Origin: Metallyticus violacea
Taxonomy: Eukaryota > Arthropoda > Insecta > Mantodea > Metallyticidae
Reading direction: 5' to 3'
Assembly: GCA_030762175.1 (NCBI GenBank)
Contig: CM060831.1
Coordinates: 140,779,501-140,843,500, forward strand
Length of the DNA: 64,000 bases
The notes beneath the pieces were generated by a model. The model did no database searches and was not told the origin of the DNA. It worked only from the letters and a program-made list of their open reading frames with translations. Position 1 is the first letter of the stretch. The number at the start of each line of letters is the position of its first letter. Positions 44,151 through 55,162 of this stretch are shown one piece after another. Position numbers and translations under genes: made by a program.

Positions 44151-47100
44151 ATCAGGAGAATCGTTTAACACTAGTCCAACCAGAAACAGCGCTTTCGTTG
44201 ACGCACACGCAATCGGTTCTTCTTATTCAAATGTACACTGGAGCTATTAATGAAATAGGCGTATAATGCATTCGATAAAGTGTTGTTAAAATATCTTGGG
44301 GCAAAATAATCACATTTCAGCTGGAATTTATTGTAAGAAGTTTGACTTGGTTCATCTCGTATTCAGTAATTAAAACTATTAATTTAATTGAATAAACAAG
44401 TATTAAATAAATTTTTGACGGAGTTATCAGACTGCAAAGAAACATTTTATGGGCCTTCCAAAATGAAGGACCGAGGAAGCGTGAGTTAACTGCTCACCAT
44501 CTCATATCGTGCACGTAATGGCTACATAAAGGTGGAGTTCACCGGATCTTCTTGGCTATTGGTTCTGCAGCACATTTAGGATAGGATCTTTAAAGTGTAT
44601 TAAACCTGCATCTAGTGTAACACTTACTTGTGCCGCTAAAATAGTCAGGGATGTCCACGAAAAACTCAATGGCAGCGTAGATTTGAACTATTGTGTAAAA
44701 GTAGAGGGGAATCAAAGGACCTTACATATAAATTCTATAATTATATTCTATCCCCTTCAAGTGATAGAAGACTTCTGAATGGTTTTAATTTTATGAAGGT
44801 ATCGATACCAGCACTTCGTTTTTGTGCTATTGTTATAATTAGGGATTTTAACGAATAATATTTCTTCTATCTAAAGATGAAGAATTAGGTAAATTGGAGA
44901 GTACTGTTAGTCATGACTTGGTTTTTAAATATACGTGGATATCTTGGAAAGAAAAAAGTTTTCGTGTGTTACTGTAATCTGCCATTCTAAAGATAAAAGC
45001 ATTTCTGCTCTAGAATCGCGGATCTTTGACCTACTGGCTTTCAGTATATGGACAGAAGTCAACGTTTTTTAAAATTTTATTTAAAATAATATATTACGAG
45101 TAGTTAATGTAAGAGGATATACGTTTGTTTCATTTGGCACTTATTATTAATTTTTGTGTTATTTAAACAGGTACTATGGAGATTGTAAAATATGTTTGAA
45201 TACAAATAGTTCAAGTTATCTAAATCCATAGCTCTATACCCCTTGCGTTTGTATCGAGGCAAGAGACTTAATATTATATCCTGCAGGCAGCGGAGGAATA
45301 TAAAATTTTTTTTGTATAGTCTCCTTTCATATTATGAATGATTATGACTATTTAACACATGTGACATCATCTTAAAATGGACCAATGAAAAGAAACGAAA
45401 TTTTGAATTTTGTCCACACAGATTACGGAGTGAAATTATCGAAAAAAAATGTCTAATCGATTTTATCACGCGTCGTGCATTTGTCTTGTGGTCATTGTAG
45501 CCAAATCTATACCTCCACTATATTATAGCAACAAAAGCAAGGACAATTGACAATCATAACGAAAAATGGACGGTTGTTCAAAATTGTGCACCTACCCTCG
45601 TACTACGTGAAACTTAAGATAAAATATTTGTCCGGTACAAGAAGTTGCAGGTTCAACAACTGTAAACTTTCCTCAACTGTTCAGCTAATCCATATGACCG
45701 ATAAGTGTATGGTTTACTGTGTGTGTATGAAGCTCGCGATATTTATCGAAAACTTATGAACGAAAATAAATTCCCCCATTGTTGAATCCAGCTTTCCCGC
45801 GTTATTACCCAAAGCTCCGGAAGCGGACCTCATTTTTTTTATCTAGTGTTACACATGTTCATTTTCATTGTTTTCTTAAGTAAAACTTTTAACTTATTTT
45901 TCTCATCAAGGTTTAAAGTTACCTTCAAACTCTTTCCTTGTGTATTAGGTATTTGTTTAACTAGTGTGCAATTTTGGTCATTCTGATATGATTGTTTGGC
46001 GCGTTAGCGGAAGTAAACGCGGTAATTTTTACAAATGTTCAAAATGAAGGTTATACACGTGTTGTGTACAGCGTTTAATACAATTTTGCCAGTGAAATAT
46101 TATCTAATCACATTTGTAAAATGTTATGTTATGACGTAGTAGATTATAAAAGAAGTCGAGCGAGCAGATATTTTGTTAATTTCTCAAAAATCGAAAAGTG
46201 TACAGAAAAAGGAAATGACAATTTCTGTAGATGGAAAAAATAGAAACGTGTTAGTTCAACTAATGAAAAAAAACGTGTTAGCACATTTTTAGAACCGGTG
46301 AACGTATAATATAGCGTTTATAGATTTTTAATAGGTAAATAATTTAATGTTTACATTCTTAGGTTTGTTAATTTTTTCCAGTCAAAGATTTGTACGCCTT
46401 CGGCGCTCTGGTGTGTATATTCGAAAGTAAAATCAATGTAGGAAGGGTAAGAGAGTTTTCTTTTAGTATAATAGATGTTATTAGTGGTTGAAGATTAATG
46501 ATTTGAAATGAAATAAGGTGTAATGCAATTAATTACGTTTTAAATGTTTCCAAGATAATGGAAGTTAATTATTGATAGTTAATAACTTACATTGTTTATT
46601 ATTTTCAACACATTTGTTTAATAAAATGATTCTCGTGTTTGAATGATGGCATGCTGGTTAGGGCTTTTACTTACAGGTACTTTGTTTGAAATAGTGTTGT
46701 GATGGCGTTGGTAATTTCATGGAATACTAGTTTCTAAATAAGCTTTTCTGATACCAATGCCAGAGTAGGCTAATTGGTTTATAACGTCATAAGAAGCGTG
46801 TTTTAATTCTAGGATTGAATAAATTGTCTATTTTGAAATATAAGTGGCAGGAAAAATATTGATAGACGAAATGGACCGGATAATTATGTATTTTTTCAGT
46901 TTCAAAGGAGAAAATGCAAATTCAAAATTCGCACAGATAGTGTATGTAATAAGTTTTATTATTTAAGATTCTGAATTGAATGTGATCCAGTACCTCCCTT
47001 CCCCCAAGTTTTTTCGGTCACTGGTATGACTGAAAGGTTATAGTGTAGATAAAGTTATAAAATATAGTTTTTATTTTTATTACCACAGCTTCGTAACCAT

Positions 47101-47960
47101 GTAAACTTATTTTCTGTCCTAAACCTATAAGTTAATCGAGAATTTGGAAATTACTATGACAGCATAACTCATATTTCGTTTCAGTTTTTTAATACTTTCT
47201 TTTAGAATAATTGTTATAAAACTTAAGGGATGGTTTAGATTAGCAAATGTTCTGGGGATATATTGTAAATGTTCCAAATACTCATAAAATGATCAATTTA
47301 TATTGGACCATGTTTATATTCCTTATCTATGTATAATAAATAGGGTCTTTGCTCATATCAATTATTCATAACCTTTTCATAATGCTGTAAATAAAAGTAA
47401 TGCCTTCCTTTTATTAAAATGCTTTAGCAAATCCTTGTTAAAAGCATGTAAGTAAACATCACAATCCGAGTTCAAATAGTAAAACGTTTCTATTGCAAAT
47501 ATGCAGCCTCTGCATGTAAAGTAGTTGCCATCTTCCTTGTAAAGATAGGCGGCGAGCCATTGGCTGAAATGACGCGCCTGCGCATCATGTAATTGAAATC
47601 ACAAGATTGTCTTATGTACAAGCCTTGCCTTGCTGATAAAGAGAGTAATACGCAACAGTTGCCTTCCCCCTTCCCCCAAGATTAGTTGGGAGAGGTTCGC
47701 CCAGTCTTGCAGGTGTAAAACTGGCCCTCAGTCGGTCGCTTGCCTTGCGGATGGATCCAATTTACAGACACAAGATGCAATTCCGGCGTTCCTAAGGCGG
47801 TAACGAGTCTCTGACAGAGAACGCAAATTCATTTCACCGGCTACAATTTCCTACCCAGTACTACAGGGGTGTTCAGAGATCCGCTCAAGTGCTGCAATGG
47901 GCGAAAACTACCAGATACTTCTTAGTTGGGCAGAAAGTGAAACACTGTCGCTTTCTAATA
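44151..47960. other. Long stretch with no gene recognised
   Basis: AT-rich sequence with few open frames over 70 codons. A GC-richer patch at 47540-47800 includes GACGCGCCTGCGCATCATG, resembling an NRF-1-type GC box, and could be regulatory. No transposon or repeat was recognised. Confidence 0.35.
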
Positions 47961-48330
47961 TACGTGTACGGTCTGAAAAGTTTCGGCCCAACAATGAAAG
48001 AACAAGTTTTTAATTTTTTAACGTATTTCTGCTGCTTCCAGTAATGCAAGAATTTTACTAACCACTCTCTGAAGAGTTTGCCAAATACTCGTCTACAGCT
48101 GCAATCACTTCTTGATCTGATGAAAAATGATGACCTGCGAAGAAGTCTCAGCGGCCCAAATTTGGGAGATGTGGTGGATATTAGCAACTATTCATACTTT
48201 AAATCCATCAACTTTTTCCACAACTAAAACACTTTTGTGAGCAAGTGCATTGTCTTCATGAAAATCTATTCTTTTCTTTTGTAACCATTTTTTTATCCAC
48301 TTGGAGATAATTTAAAATTCCTTTAGCGTC
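47961..48330 (-). pseudogene. Mariner relic: transposase 3' half and terminus
   Basis: The plus-strand left end TACGTGTACGGTCTGAAAAG has the look of a mariner terminal repeat. On the minus strand, broken frames give KRIDFHEDNALAHKSVLV (second catalytic Asp, family HQDNAPAHKS), LGQIWA-type replacement of the SPDLAPSD block, then VGPKLFRPYTYI read through the terminal repeat. This terminal sequence differs from mariners 1 and 2, so it is a separate lineage. The 5' half is missing. Confidence 0.6.
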
Positions 48331-48424
48331 TCCGGCGGAATTTTTAATTTTAAATACTTTGGAATTGGATTTAAGTTGGTTGAGGATTTATGGATTAATT
48401 AATTTGGTTAAGGTTGATTGATTG

Positions 48425-48692
48425 ATTTGAGTTATTTACGGACGCTCTTTATTATCTCAGGTCATCAGCGTCCCATTCAATTCAGGATGAAAACGCCCGA
48501 CAAATTTTGCTCAGAGGGCTCTTCTTTCAGGCTTGAGGTTCTTTTTCGTGCCCGCGGCTTTACTTCCCTTCCGAAGGAAGTCATACTTAGGATTTTTACG
48601 CCCGAAAAAATTCATCGGTCCTGGCCGGGTTTGAACCCGCGATCTTGGGTTTAGCAGGCAAGTATGGTTACCACTACAGCACCAGGGCCGCC
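48425..48692 (-). repeat. SINE family A, copy 6
   Basis: Inverted head GGTTACCACTACAGCACCAG with intact box B (GGGTTTGAACCCGCGATC) and tail TTTACGGACGCTCTTTATTA. Deleted between TTCGTGCC and CGCGGCTTTACTTCC. Confidence 0.93.
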
Positions 48693-48980
48693 TTGGTTAA
48701 GGTAATATGGATTAGTTGTTTATAAGGAGGTGATCGAAGTTCATAAATTGACTGGTATCTCAGGAGTGATTGCAGAACCTCCATTTAGTACCGCAGTCTT
48801 GTAATGTTTTATTCTCTGCTATAAGCTCAATTTAACCGATGAACGTTTTTGTGATACGCTGTCACAGAAAAAAGAAATGATAAACCAGCAATAATATAAT
48901 AACACTCGAAGTTCCAGTTTTTACCATTTATTAATACAATGTCATAAAGATCGTCCCTATCAGGTCACGACAGAATCTTG

Positions 48981-49268
48981 TCTGTCCTGGTGGTGTAGTA
49001 GTAACCATACTTGCCTTAAACCCAAGATCGCGGGTTCAACCCCGATCAGGATCGACGGATTTTTCGGGCGTAAAAATCCTAAGTATGGCTTCCTTCGGAA
49101 GGGAAGGAAAGCCGTGGGTCCCGTGTCGTACATTTACAGCACCATAAAGAACCTCAAGCCTGAGAGAAGAGGCCTCTGAGCAAATTTTATCGGCCGTTTC
49201 ACGCTCTGAATTGAATGGGAGGCCGATGACCTGAGACGTTAAAGAGCGTCCGTAAATAAATCAAATCA
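48981..49268 (+). repeat. SINE family A, copy 7, with target-site duplication
   Basis: Full length: TGTCCTGGTGGTGTAGTAGT, AAGATCGCGGGTTCAACCCC (box B), CTTCCTTCGGAAGGGAAGG, GGCCGTTTCACGCTCTGAAT and GCGTCCGTAAATAAATC. Flanks CGACAGAATCTTG (48968-48980) and CGATAGAATCTTG (49276-49288) are a 13-bp duplication with one mismatch. It lies about 290 bp from copy 6, in opposite orientation. Confidence 0.95.
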
Positions 49269-49288
49269 ACAACAACGATAGAATCTTG

Positions 49289-50640
49289 AAAAACGTTTCT
49301 GCTTATCGAACTTAATACTTGAGAGTTCCTTCACACGATTTTATTTTCACAACTCTGACCTGACTTAACAGAAAAACTGATTGACTTCTATAACTTATGT
49401 AAATTGTCTACCTGATAACTATCCGTTCCAGAGTAACTTGCGACTCTTCCTGTACTGCTCTTTTTTTTCTTACACTTCTCACAATTATTTCAATACCAAC
49501 TAACACGTAACAAACATTCTATAGCCTATTACGACTACTTTTATTAATTCGCCTGTCCGTCTGTCTAGACGCTATAAATATTTTCAACATGGTTTTATAA
49601 ATCTCACGTGATATGATCTTCCTATCTATCTTTCCATTGGTGGGATCCTATTTTATTTTATTATCGTTTAATTCTCATTGGCTATCTTCTAAGATTTTAT
49701 TCTGGTCCATTCACAACAGAATCTTAAGTCTTAGATTCTTGACACCTAAATAATATGTTAAAGAGAACCGTAACAAAGGTTTTATGACTCCATCGGGATA
49801 TTTATTGCCTGAGCTTTCCCTGCATAGTTAACAAAAGAATCACTTGTCCTTTCCAAATTCCTGATATCGCGTTTTGTTCAATATCCAGCTGTTTTCCAAG
49901 TTCTAGTTGACACGAAGTTAACAAAAGTAGACCCTTTTAGTCTAAAAGGTTACAATACTTTTGTGCAACTTTCCCTTTCATTTGTATTTTTCTCTCTTTC
50001 TTATACCTGCAAACAACATGTGCAATCCATATGTCTATTACCCTTTTGTAATTATATTATATATAAATATTATTTTTAAGCGGGCCGGAGACAATAATTG
50101 TCTCACGTTCAAAAAAACTAATGTCATAACCACTCCAGGAAATGGAACAACTTTGTCTTCTTTGGTGCTGAACAAATGGCTAAGTTGCAAAGTAAACAAT
50201 GAATGATTTGAAAGAATTAAGTCTTTTTCGCACTATACAACAGCAACATCTGTATATGTGGTCATAGAGGTTATTTTCTCTTTATCAGTGTTCTTTGGTT
50301 ACAAGTCATTCTTTGGCAGCTGTTTAAACACAGGCGTTTTGAAAAATGGACAATGGACACACCACATCGTGGTGTGGAGCTCCAAAATCAGCTGAGTGAC
50401 CAGAAATCATCGATAAAGACATGGTATTGTTTTAACTGACAGACGTCAGAAAGTATGCCATTATCAGTAACCATGGAATCCTCAACTGATTTTGTCTAAT
50501 GAATTACACATGAACAAACTTTGCGCTAGAGGGTGCCGTGTGTACTCACTCCGGAACAAAATAGCATGCATATATCGTCCGAATGTTTGGAAGGATTTAA
50601 GAAGAATTTTACGGCCATTTGTGAATATCGACGATTTTTT
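49289..50640. other. No gene recognised
   Basis: AT-rich. A short perfect palindrome, ACACCACATCGTGGTGT-like, occurs near 50362. Confidence 0.35.
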
Positions 50641-50910
50641 GTTGATTTGGTTTATTTACGGACGCTCTTTAATATCTCAGATTATCAGCATCCCATTCAA
50701 TTTAGGGCGTGAAACGGCGACAAATTTTGCTCAAAGGCCTCTTCTTTCATGCTTGAGGTTCTTTATTGTTTCTTAAATCTACAACTTGGGACCCACGGTT
50801 TATTTCCCTTCCGAATGATTTTTACACCCGAAAAAAATCCATCGACTCTAGCCGGGATTGAACCGGCCATCTTTGGGTTTACGAGGTAATTATGGTTAGC
50901 ACTAGACCAT
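50641..50910 (-). repeat. SINE family A, copy 8
   Basis: Tail TTTACGGACGCTCTTTAATA on the left; mutated box B (GGGATTGAACCGGCCAT) and head GGTTAGCACTAGACCA on the right. Part of the middle is deleted. It joins copy 9 directly at its head. Confidence 0.9.
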
Positions 50911-51035
50911 AGCTTGAAAGAAGAAGCCTCTGAGCAAATTTTGTCGGTCGTTTCACACCCTAAATTGAATGGGATGCTGATAACCTGAGATGTTAAAGAG
51001 TGTCCGTAAATGAAACGAATCAATCAAACAACCAA
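50911..51035 (+). repeat. SINE family A, copy 9 (tail half, inverted to copy 8)
   Basis: Begins AGCTTGAAAGAAGAAGCCTC and runs through GTCGGTCGTTTCACACCC to AGTGTCCGTAAATGAAACG. Only the 3' half is present. Together with copy 8 it forms an inverted repeat with arms of about 120 bp around a loop of about 150 bp. Confidence 0.9.
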
Positions 51036-51179
51036 TCATTCAATCAACGGACACTGGACGAAATGAGAATTTATTACTATAACCGGAAACGAAACACCAG
51101 TTTAAACAGGACTGCATGAGGCAAACGAAAAGGGCAAAATGTGTTCCATTCTCTGGAAAGTTTTTGGGGGAATGTAAAG

Positions 51180-51600
51180 GGGATTCTCTTAATTTATTAT
51201 TTGGTAAAGGGGAAACTCATGAATGGAGAATACCGCATCTCTTTTGGAGAGAGTGAAGTCAGCGATCATGGAAAATCATCCGGAAAAGACCAAAAATACA
51301 GCGGTGTTACATCTTGACAATTTGCCGGTGTATTCAAGCCGTGTCGCTCAGGACCAATTGACCGAACTATGATTTGAAATAATTCCATATTCACTAGATC
51401 TAAGTCTCCCAAATTGTCACCTGTTTCCGAAACTCAAAAGTTTCATAGCTGGGCACAAAGTAAAATGAAGAGGCCATACAGGAGTTAGACGAGTATTTTG
51501 CGGGTCTCGAAGAAATTCTTCCAAAAGGTGACCATAATCCTAGAGCAAGTGCGTTGACCTTTGAGGGAGAACGGTGCAAGATAGTTTTTTTCTGTAATAT
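51180..51600 (+). pseudogene. Mariner transposase relic, C-terminal half
   Basis: One frame reads VLHLDNLPVYSSRVAQDQLT (second catalytic Asp; family LHDNAPVHTS), then EL-stop-FEIIPYSLDLSLPNCHLFP, where SPDLAPSDYHLFP is expected and the third Asp is replaced, then KLKSFIAGHKV. A later frame gives KCVDL.GE near 51540. Lineage distinct from mariners 1 and 2. Confidence 0.6.
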
Positions 51601-52679
51601 CAAATATTGTTCATAAATTCATATACAAATAAAAATTTTCACGTCGATTAAGAAGATCTTAAAATGGGCAGATTTCTGTATTTTAGGAATATTTGTACTT
51701 AAACACCTTACGTAGCAGTTAATAAAGTCTGTACTTAATATTTTTTTCCGTACATGTACACCTTTACCTTACGACACATTGTTTAGAACAGACGTCTGGA
51801 AGAATGTAACTTCAGGCGCCGTGACTCGTATGTCACTCATTCTTAATAAGCAGCCATCCATCCATCGTTCTGAAGAACTGTGTAAACAGCTTAAGCAGTT
51901 AATGGAGAATTAATATTTACCATAACTTACGTCTCATTTTAATGAGCTCTCTAATTCTTAATATCAATGCATTATCTGTGATTAATTGATGGTAATAAAG
52001 ACCCTTGGACAATTGATTGGTTTTGATTATTTACTAGTGGTTTTGTAGGTAGCGCTATATAAAAGCGTATACTTTCTTCTGTACTACTGCCTATTGAGGT
52101 AAACTTGCAGAAGACAGAAGGACGAAGGAAATTTTGAAATAATAAAAGTAATTATTAATTTCTACTATTGATCTGCGAGAGGAGAAATAATGGGTGTTTC
52201 TATTTTTATATTCAATTCAAGTATATAGTTACATTTTTCACATTCAGATATGAATTTTTTGTGATATACCTTATATATTTAAAGTTTAGTGTTCATGTCC
52301 TATTGTGGGAAACGTATATCTTTGTACTTTATGAAGAACTTTCTCAAACAATGAATTGCTCAGTTGTACTGAGCCACAGAAAGTCAACAAAGTGCAGGTT
52401 TATCCTAACTTGATATGTTGTATATATTAGTAGGTGCATCTTTATTATTATAACACTAATACACGTTACAAATATATTTTATACATGCGTCGTAGACAGT
52501 ACATGTTTAAGTATGATCCGCAATTAGAGAAGAAATAATAATACATATAAAACATATCAATGAAATAAATAAATAAACATTAAAATGGGAAGAACGATAT
52601 TTACCTATATATGAATGAAAACATATTAAAGTATTTGTAATTACCCTTGTTATTGCGTTTTAACCAGAAAATAAATTGC
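51601..52679. other. No gene recognised
   Basis: AT-rich apart from the promoter-like site at 52056. No coding signal. Confidence 0.35.
52056..52115 (+). promoter_or_regulatory. Candidate TATA promoter with nearby donor
   Basis: GCTATATAAAAGCG is followed about 30 bases later by TTCTGTACTACTG, with a donor-like TTGAG/GTAAAC at about 52098. The implied exon would be very short. Weak. Confidence 0.18.
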
Positions 52680-52972
52680 TTCCAGCTTCACGCACTTTGG
52701 CTAGGAAATTGCCCATATTCAACCAGGTCCCAAAATGTCATCGATCTCTAATTCCTTATGAAAGTTTTCAGGAAACACTATTTTTCTCAGGTGTTCCCAG
52801 TGGGGACTTCGGCCAGAATATATACCAATTCCTCATCCCCTCCGCAAAGTGGGCGGATTCTTCTACCAGAACTGTCTGTTATTTTTGACCCTTCCAACTT
52901 CCAACTAAACCAGGCCATTCCTGATCTCACCTTTCTCCCTAGAACCAGAATATAGTACATTTCAATTAATAA

Positions 52973-53031
<59 letters not shown>
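52680..53031 (+). mobile_element. Putative LINE 3' end with (TAA)n tail
   Basis: A GC-richer segment ends CCATTCCTGATCTCACC, CCCTAGAACCAGAATATAG, then passes into a perfect (TAA)20 tract (52973-53031), the kind of simple-repeat tail made by some LINEs. A similar motif order (ATTCCCGACCT, CATGCCTAACTCCATGATATAG) occurs at 60650-60700. No RT sequence is attached, so the class is inferred. Confidence 0.3.
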
Positions 53032-53055
53032 GACCCCTTCTTGAAGACAGTATAT

Positions 53056-53814
53056 CGGGTGTTTCCATACTGATGATAGAAACTTTCAGGGTTGATGATG
53101 AATTTACAATAAGTAACTCCAGTCCGCAAACGCCTCAGTCGCAGGGATACCTATGGATATGGAATAAAAAATCTTACAAATCTTTGTATTTTTAATAATT
53201 TTATGATACCAGTACTTCTTTCACAGGCTACGAAAATATTTTTAATTGTTGTTCATAATGCCGTTCCCCAGCTTTGATGTAGGCATGACAACTTCGCAGT
53301 AAGTTCTGCCTTATCCGGTTGAGCCGTCTAGAAGTCATTCTAACGATGTCACAAGCTGCTAGAATTCTTGCCAAGAGACCTCTACAGGTATCTCGTAGGC
53401 AACACATTTCACATGGCTCCACAATGAAAAAGTGAAGTTAGGTCAGGTGAACAAGCGAGACATGAAACAGGACCTCATTTTCCTATCCACATTTCAGGGA
53501 ACGTCTGATTAAGGTGTTCACAAGCACTGAGTGAAAAGTAATCTGGCCTCATTTTCTTTTAATGAACAAGTGAAATATGTTCCAATCAAGTTTAGCATTG
53601 TGTTAAGTGAGCTTTTTTCCCAACTCATGATTTCCCTACGTATTTTCCTGGTTGTTTACTCTTATACTAATGTTATACCTCCTACAACCTAAGAAAAACG
53701 CCGTTAGCTTATAACTTGCGACTAAGGCGTTTCCAGACCAAAGTTTCCTATCTCAAATAGATACATTTGCCATTCTCATCATTAAATTTTGTATCATCAT
53801 CACGGAAACACCCG
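53056..53814 (-). mobile_element. DNA transposon with CGGGTGTTTCC termini
   Basis: Left end CGGGTGTTTCCATACTGATG and inverted right end CGGGTGTTTCCGTGATGATG are terminal inverted repeats. A second matched block further in (GTCCGCAAACGCCTCAGTCG versus GTCTGGAAACGCCTTAGTCG) shows subterminal repeats of about 100 bp. Length is 759 bp, so it is internally deleted. It encodes the transposase C-terminal relic at 53228. Confidence 0.75.
53228..53500 (-). pseudogene. Transposase C-terminal relic in the 53.1-53.8 kb element
   Basis: Minus-strand frames give FPEMWIGK-stop-GPVSCLACSPDLT (third catalytic Asp block; family RWIGRGGP..WP.RSPDLTPLDFFLWG), then FHCGAM, then RGLLARILAACDIVRMTSRR and ILQRIRQNLL-like RIRQNLLRSCHAYIKAGERH. 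The ending RSCHAYI..GERHYEQ matches the conserved RRC..CI..GGRHFE of this insect transposase type. Catalytic N-terminal parts are absent. Confidence 0.6.
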
Positions 53815-54849
53815 GTATTTACCGCTTTGCATATTAAAAACGAACTTATTAAATATTTTTAAAAGTAATGTACAAACATTGCATTGTATTTATGAGTTTT
53901 AAGTATTTATTAACCAAAGTTAGTGAAGCAAAATTGAAAGAAGAAATACGATGACGAAAATAAGAAGGTCAAGGATGGTGCATTTAGAGAAAGTGTTACA
54001 TTCACTAGAAAGGGCAGCCTGATAATCATTGAAAAACAGTTTTGAATGATTACCGTGGTTTTCTTTTAAACTAAGTATCCTCCTTCAACTTACATTTCAT
54101 TTCCTTTATTGCTTTGCTATTAAATTGCCCGATTATTTCTTACAGAATTTATTTTGATTTGCTATTTGGCGGGAGGGCAGTGAGATATACAGTGCTTGTA
54201 AGTAGGAGGAGTTGCTATGACTGCAGTTTTGTACAATGAACATCAATGCAAAACGATACTCCAAGGGCAACGCATAGAGCATCTCGCTTTTCCCATGCAA
54301 CGGGGCAATGAACTTCATCTCTAGAGATTGGAAACAGACTACTAGAACACGAACACAGTAAACGGAATAAGGGTGCAAGGGGAAAAAATCAAAGCTCACT
54401 TATAAAAATCGTATTTTCCAATGCCACATTCTCAATAACATTTTTATCATAAGAACTACCTACACATTTTACTGAAAGAATGATAAAAATTTTCTATTTT
54501 TTATGGAATAAGGCATAAACTTTTATCTACAGTTAAAACGTGACGCTGCAGGTAAGAAAATATTCTGTAAAATTAACAGTTGCTCAATTATATGCTAGCC
54601 TGGACACACGCACTTTTAATTTCTCTTCCATTACGCTGAGAGAAGTATGTAGATAACAAGTCATTAGGAATAGTGCAGTAAAATTAATAATGCATATGGC
54701 AGAACTGAAGTCAAAAGTAATAAGAAATAATGTAATCCGGAACATTCATGTAATAAACCGCATTATAGAAGAACGATGTCATTTTTGCTTTAAAATATCA
54801 GTCATGCAAAAAAGAAAATAATAATGAACTATTTTGCCCCTGTACCTGC
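53815..54849. other. No gene recognised
   Basis: Includes an 88-codon minus-strand frame at 54133-54399. GTAAGTAGGAGGAGTTGC and CCATGCAACGGGGCAATGAA near 54195-54310 look like a dispersed repeat, weakly echoed near 36272. Confidence 0.35.
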
Positions 54850-55151
54850 GTCGGTCCTGGTGGTGTAGTGGTTACTATATTTGCCTCCTAAATGCAAGAT
54901 CGCGGGTTCGATCCCTTCCAAGACCGATGGATTTTTTCGGGCGTAAAAATCCTAAGTATGTCTTCCTTCGGAAGGGATGTAAAGCCATGGGTCCCGTGTC
55001 GTACATTTACGGCATGATAAAAAACCTCAAGCCTGAAAAAAGAGGCCTCTGGGCAAAATTTGTCGGCCGTTTCACGCCCTGAACTGAATGACACTCTGAT
55101 GACCTGAGACGTTAAAGAGCGTCCGTAAATAAATCAAGTATAAAAAAAGCA
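54850..55151 (+). repeat. SINE family A, copy 10, best-preserved copy
   Basis: Box A TGGTGGTGTAGTGGTTACT, box B CGGGTTCGATCCC and complete body CTTCCTTCGGAAGGG, CGTACATTTACGGCA, TCGGCCGTTTCACGCCCTGA, GAGCGTCCGTAAATAAATC, with a short A-rich end. Flanked by a perfect 11-bp duplication, CCTGTACCTGC, at 54839-54849 and 55152-55162. It is probably one of the youngest insertions here and the best reference for the family consensus. Confidence 0.97.
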
Positions 55152-55162
55152 CCTGTACCTGC

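Noticed and set aside
53070..53095. Second hammerhead core (CTGATGATAGAAAC)
   Set aside because: No room for stem II between CTGATGA and GAAA; it is part of a transposon terminal repeat.
36230..54370. Shared repeat between 36230-36390 and 54190-54370
   Set aside because: Only a short AAGTAGGA..AGTTG core matched convincingly by eye; too weak to annotate.
55095..55125. CTGATGACCTGAGA in SINE tails as a ribozyme core
   Set aside because: Present in nearly every A copy but lacks GAAA and pairing; it is simply conserved SINE sequence.
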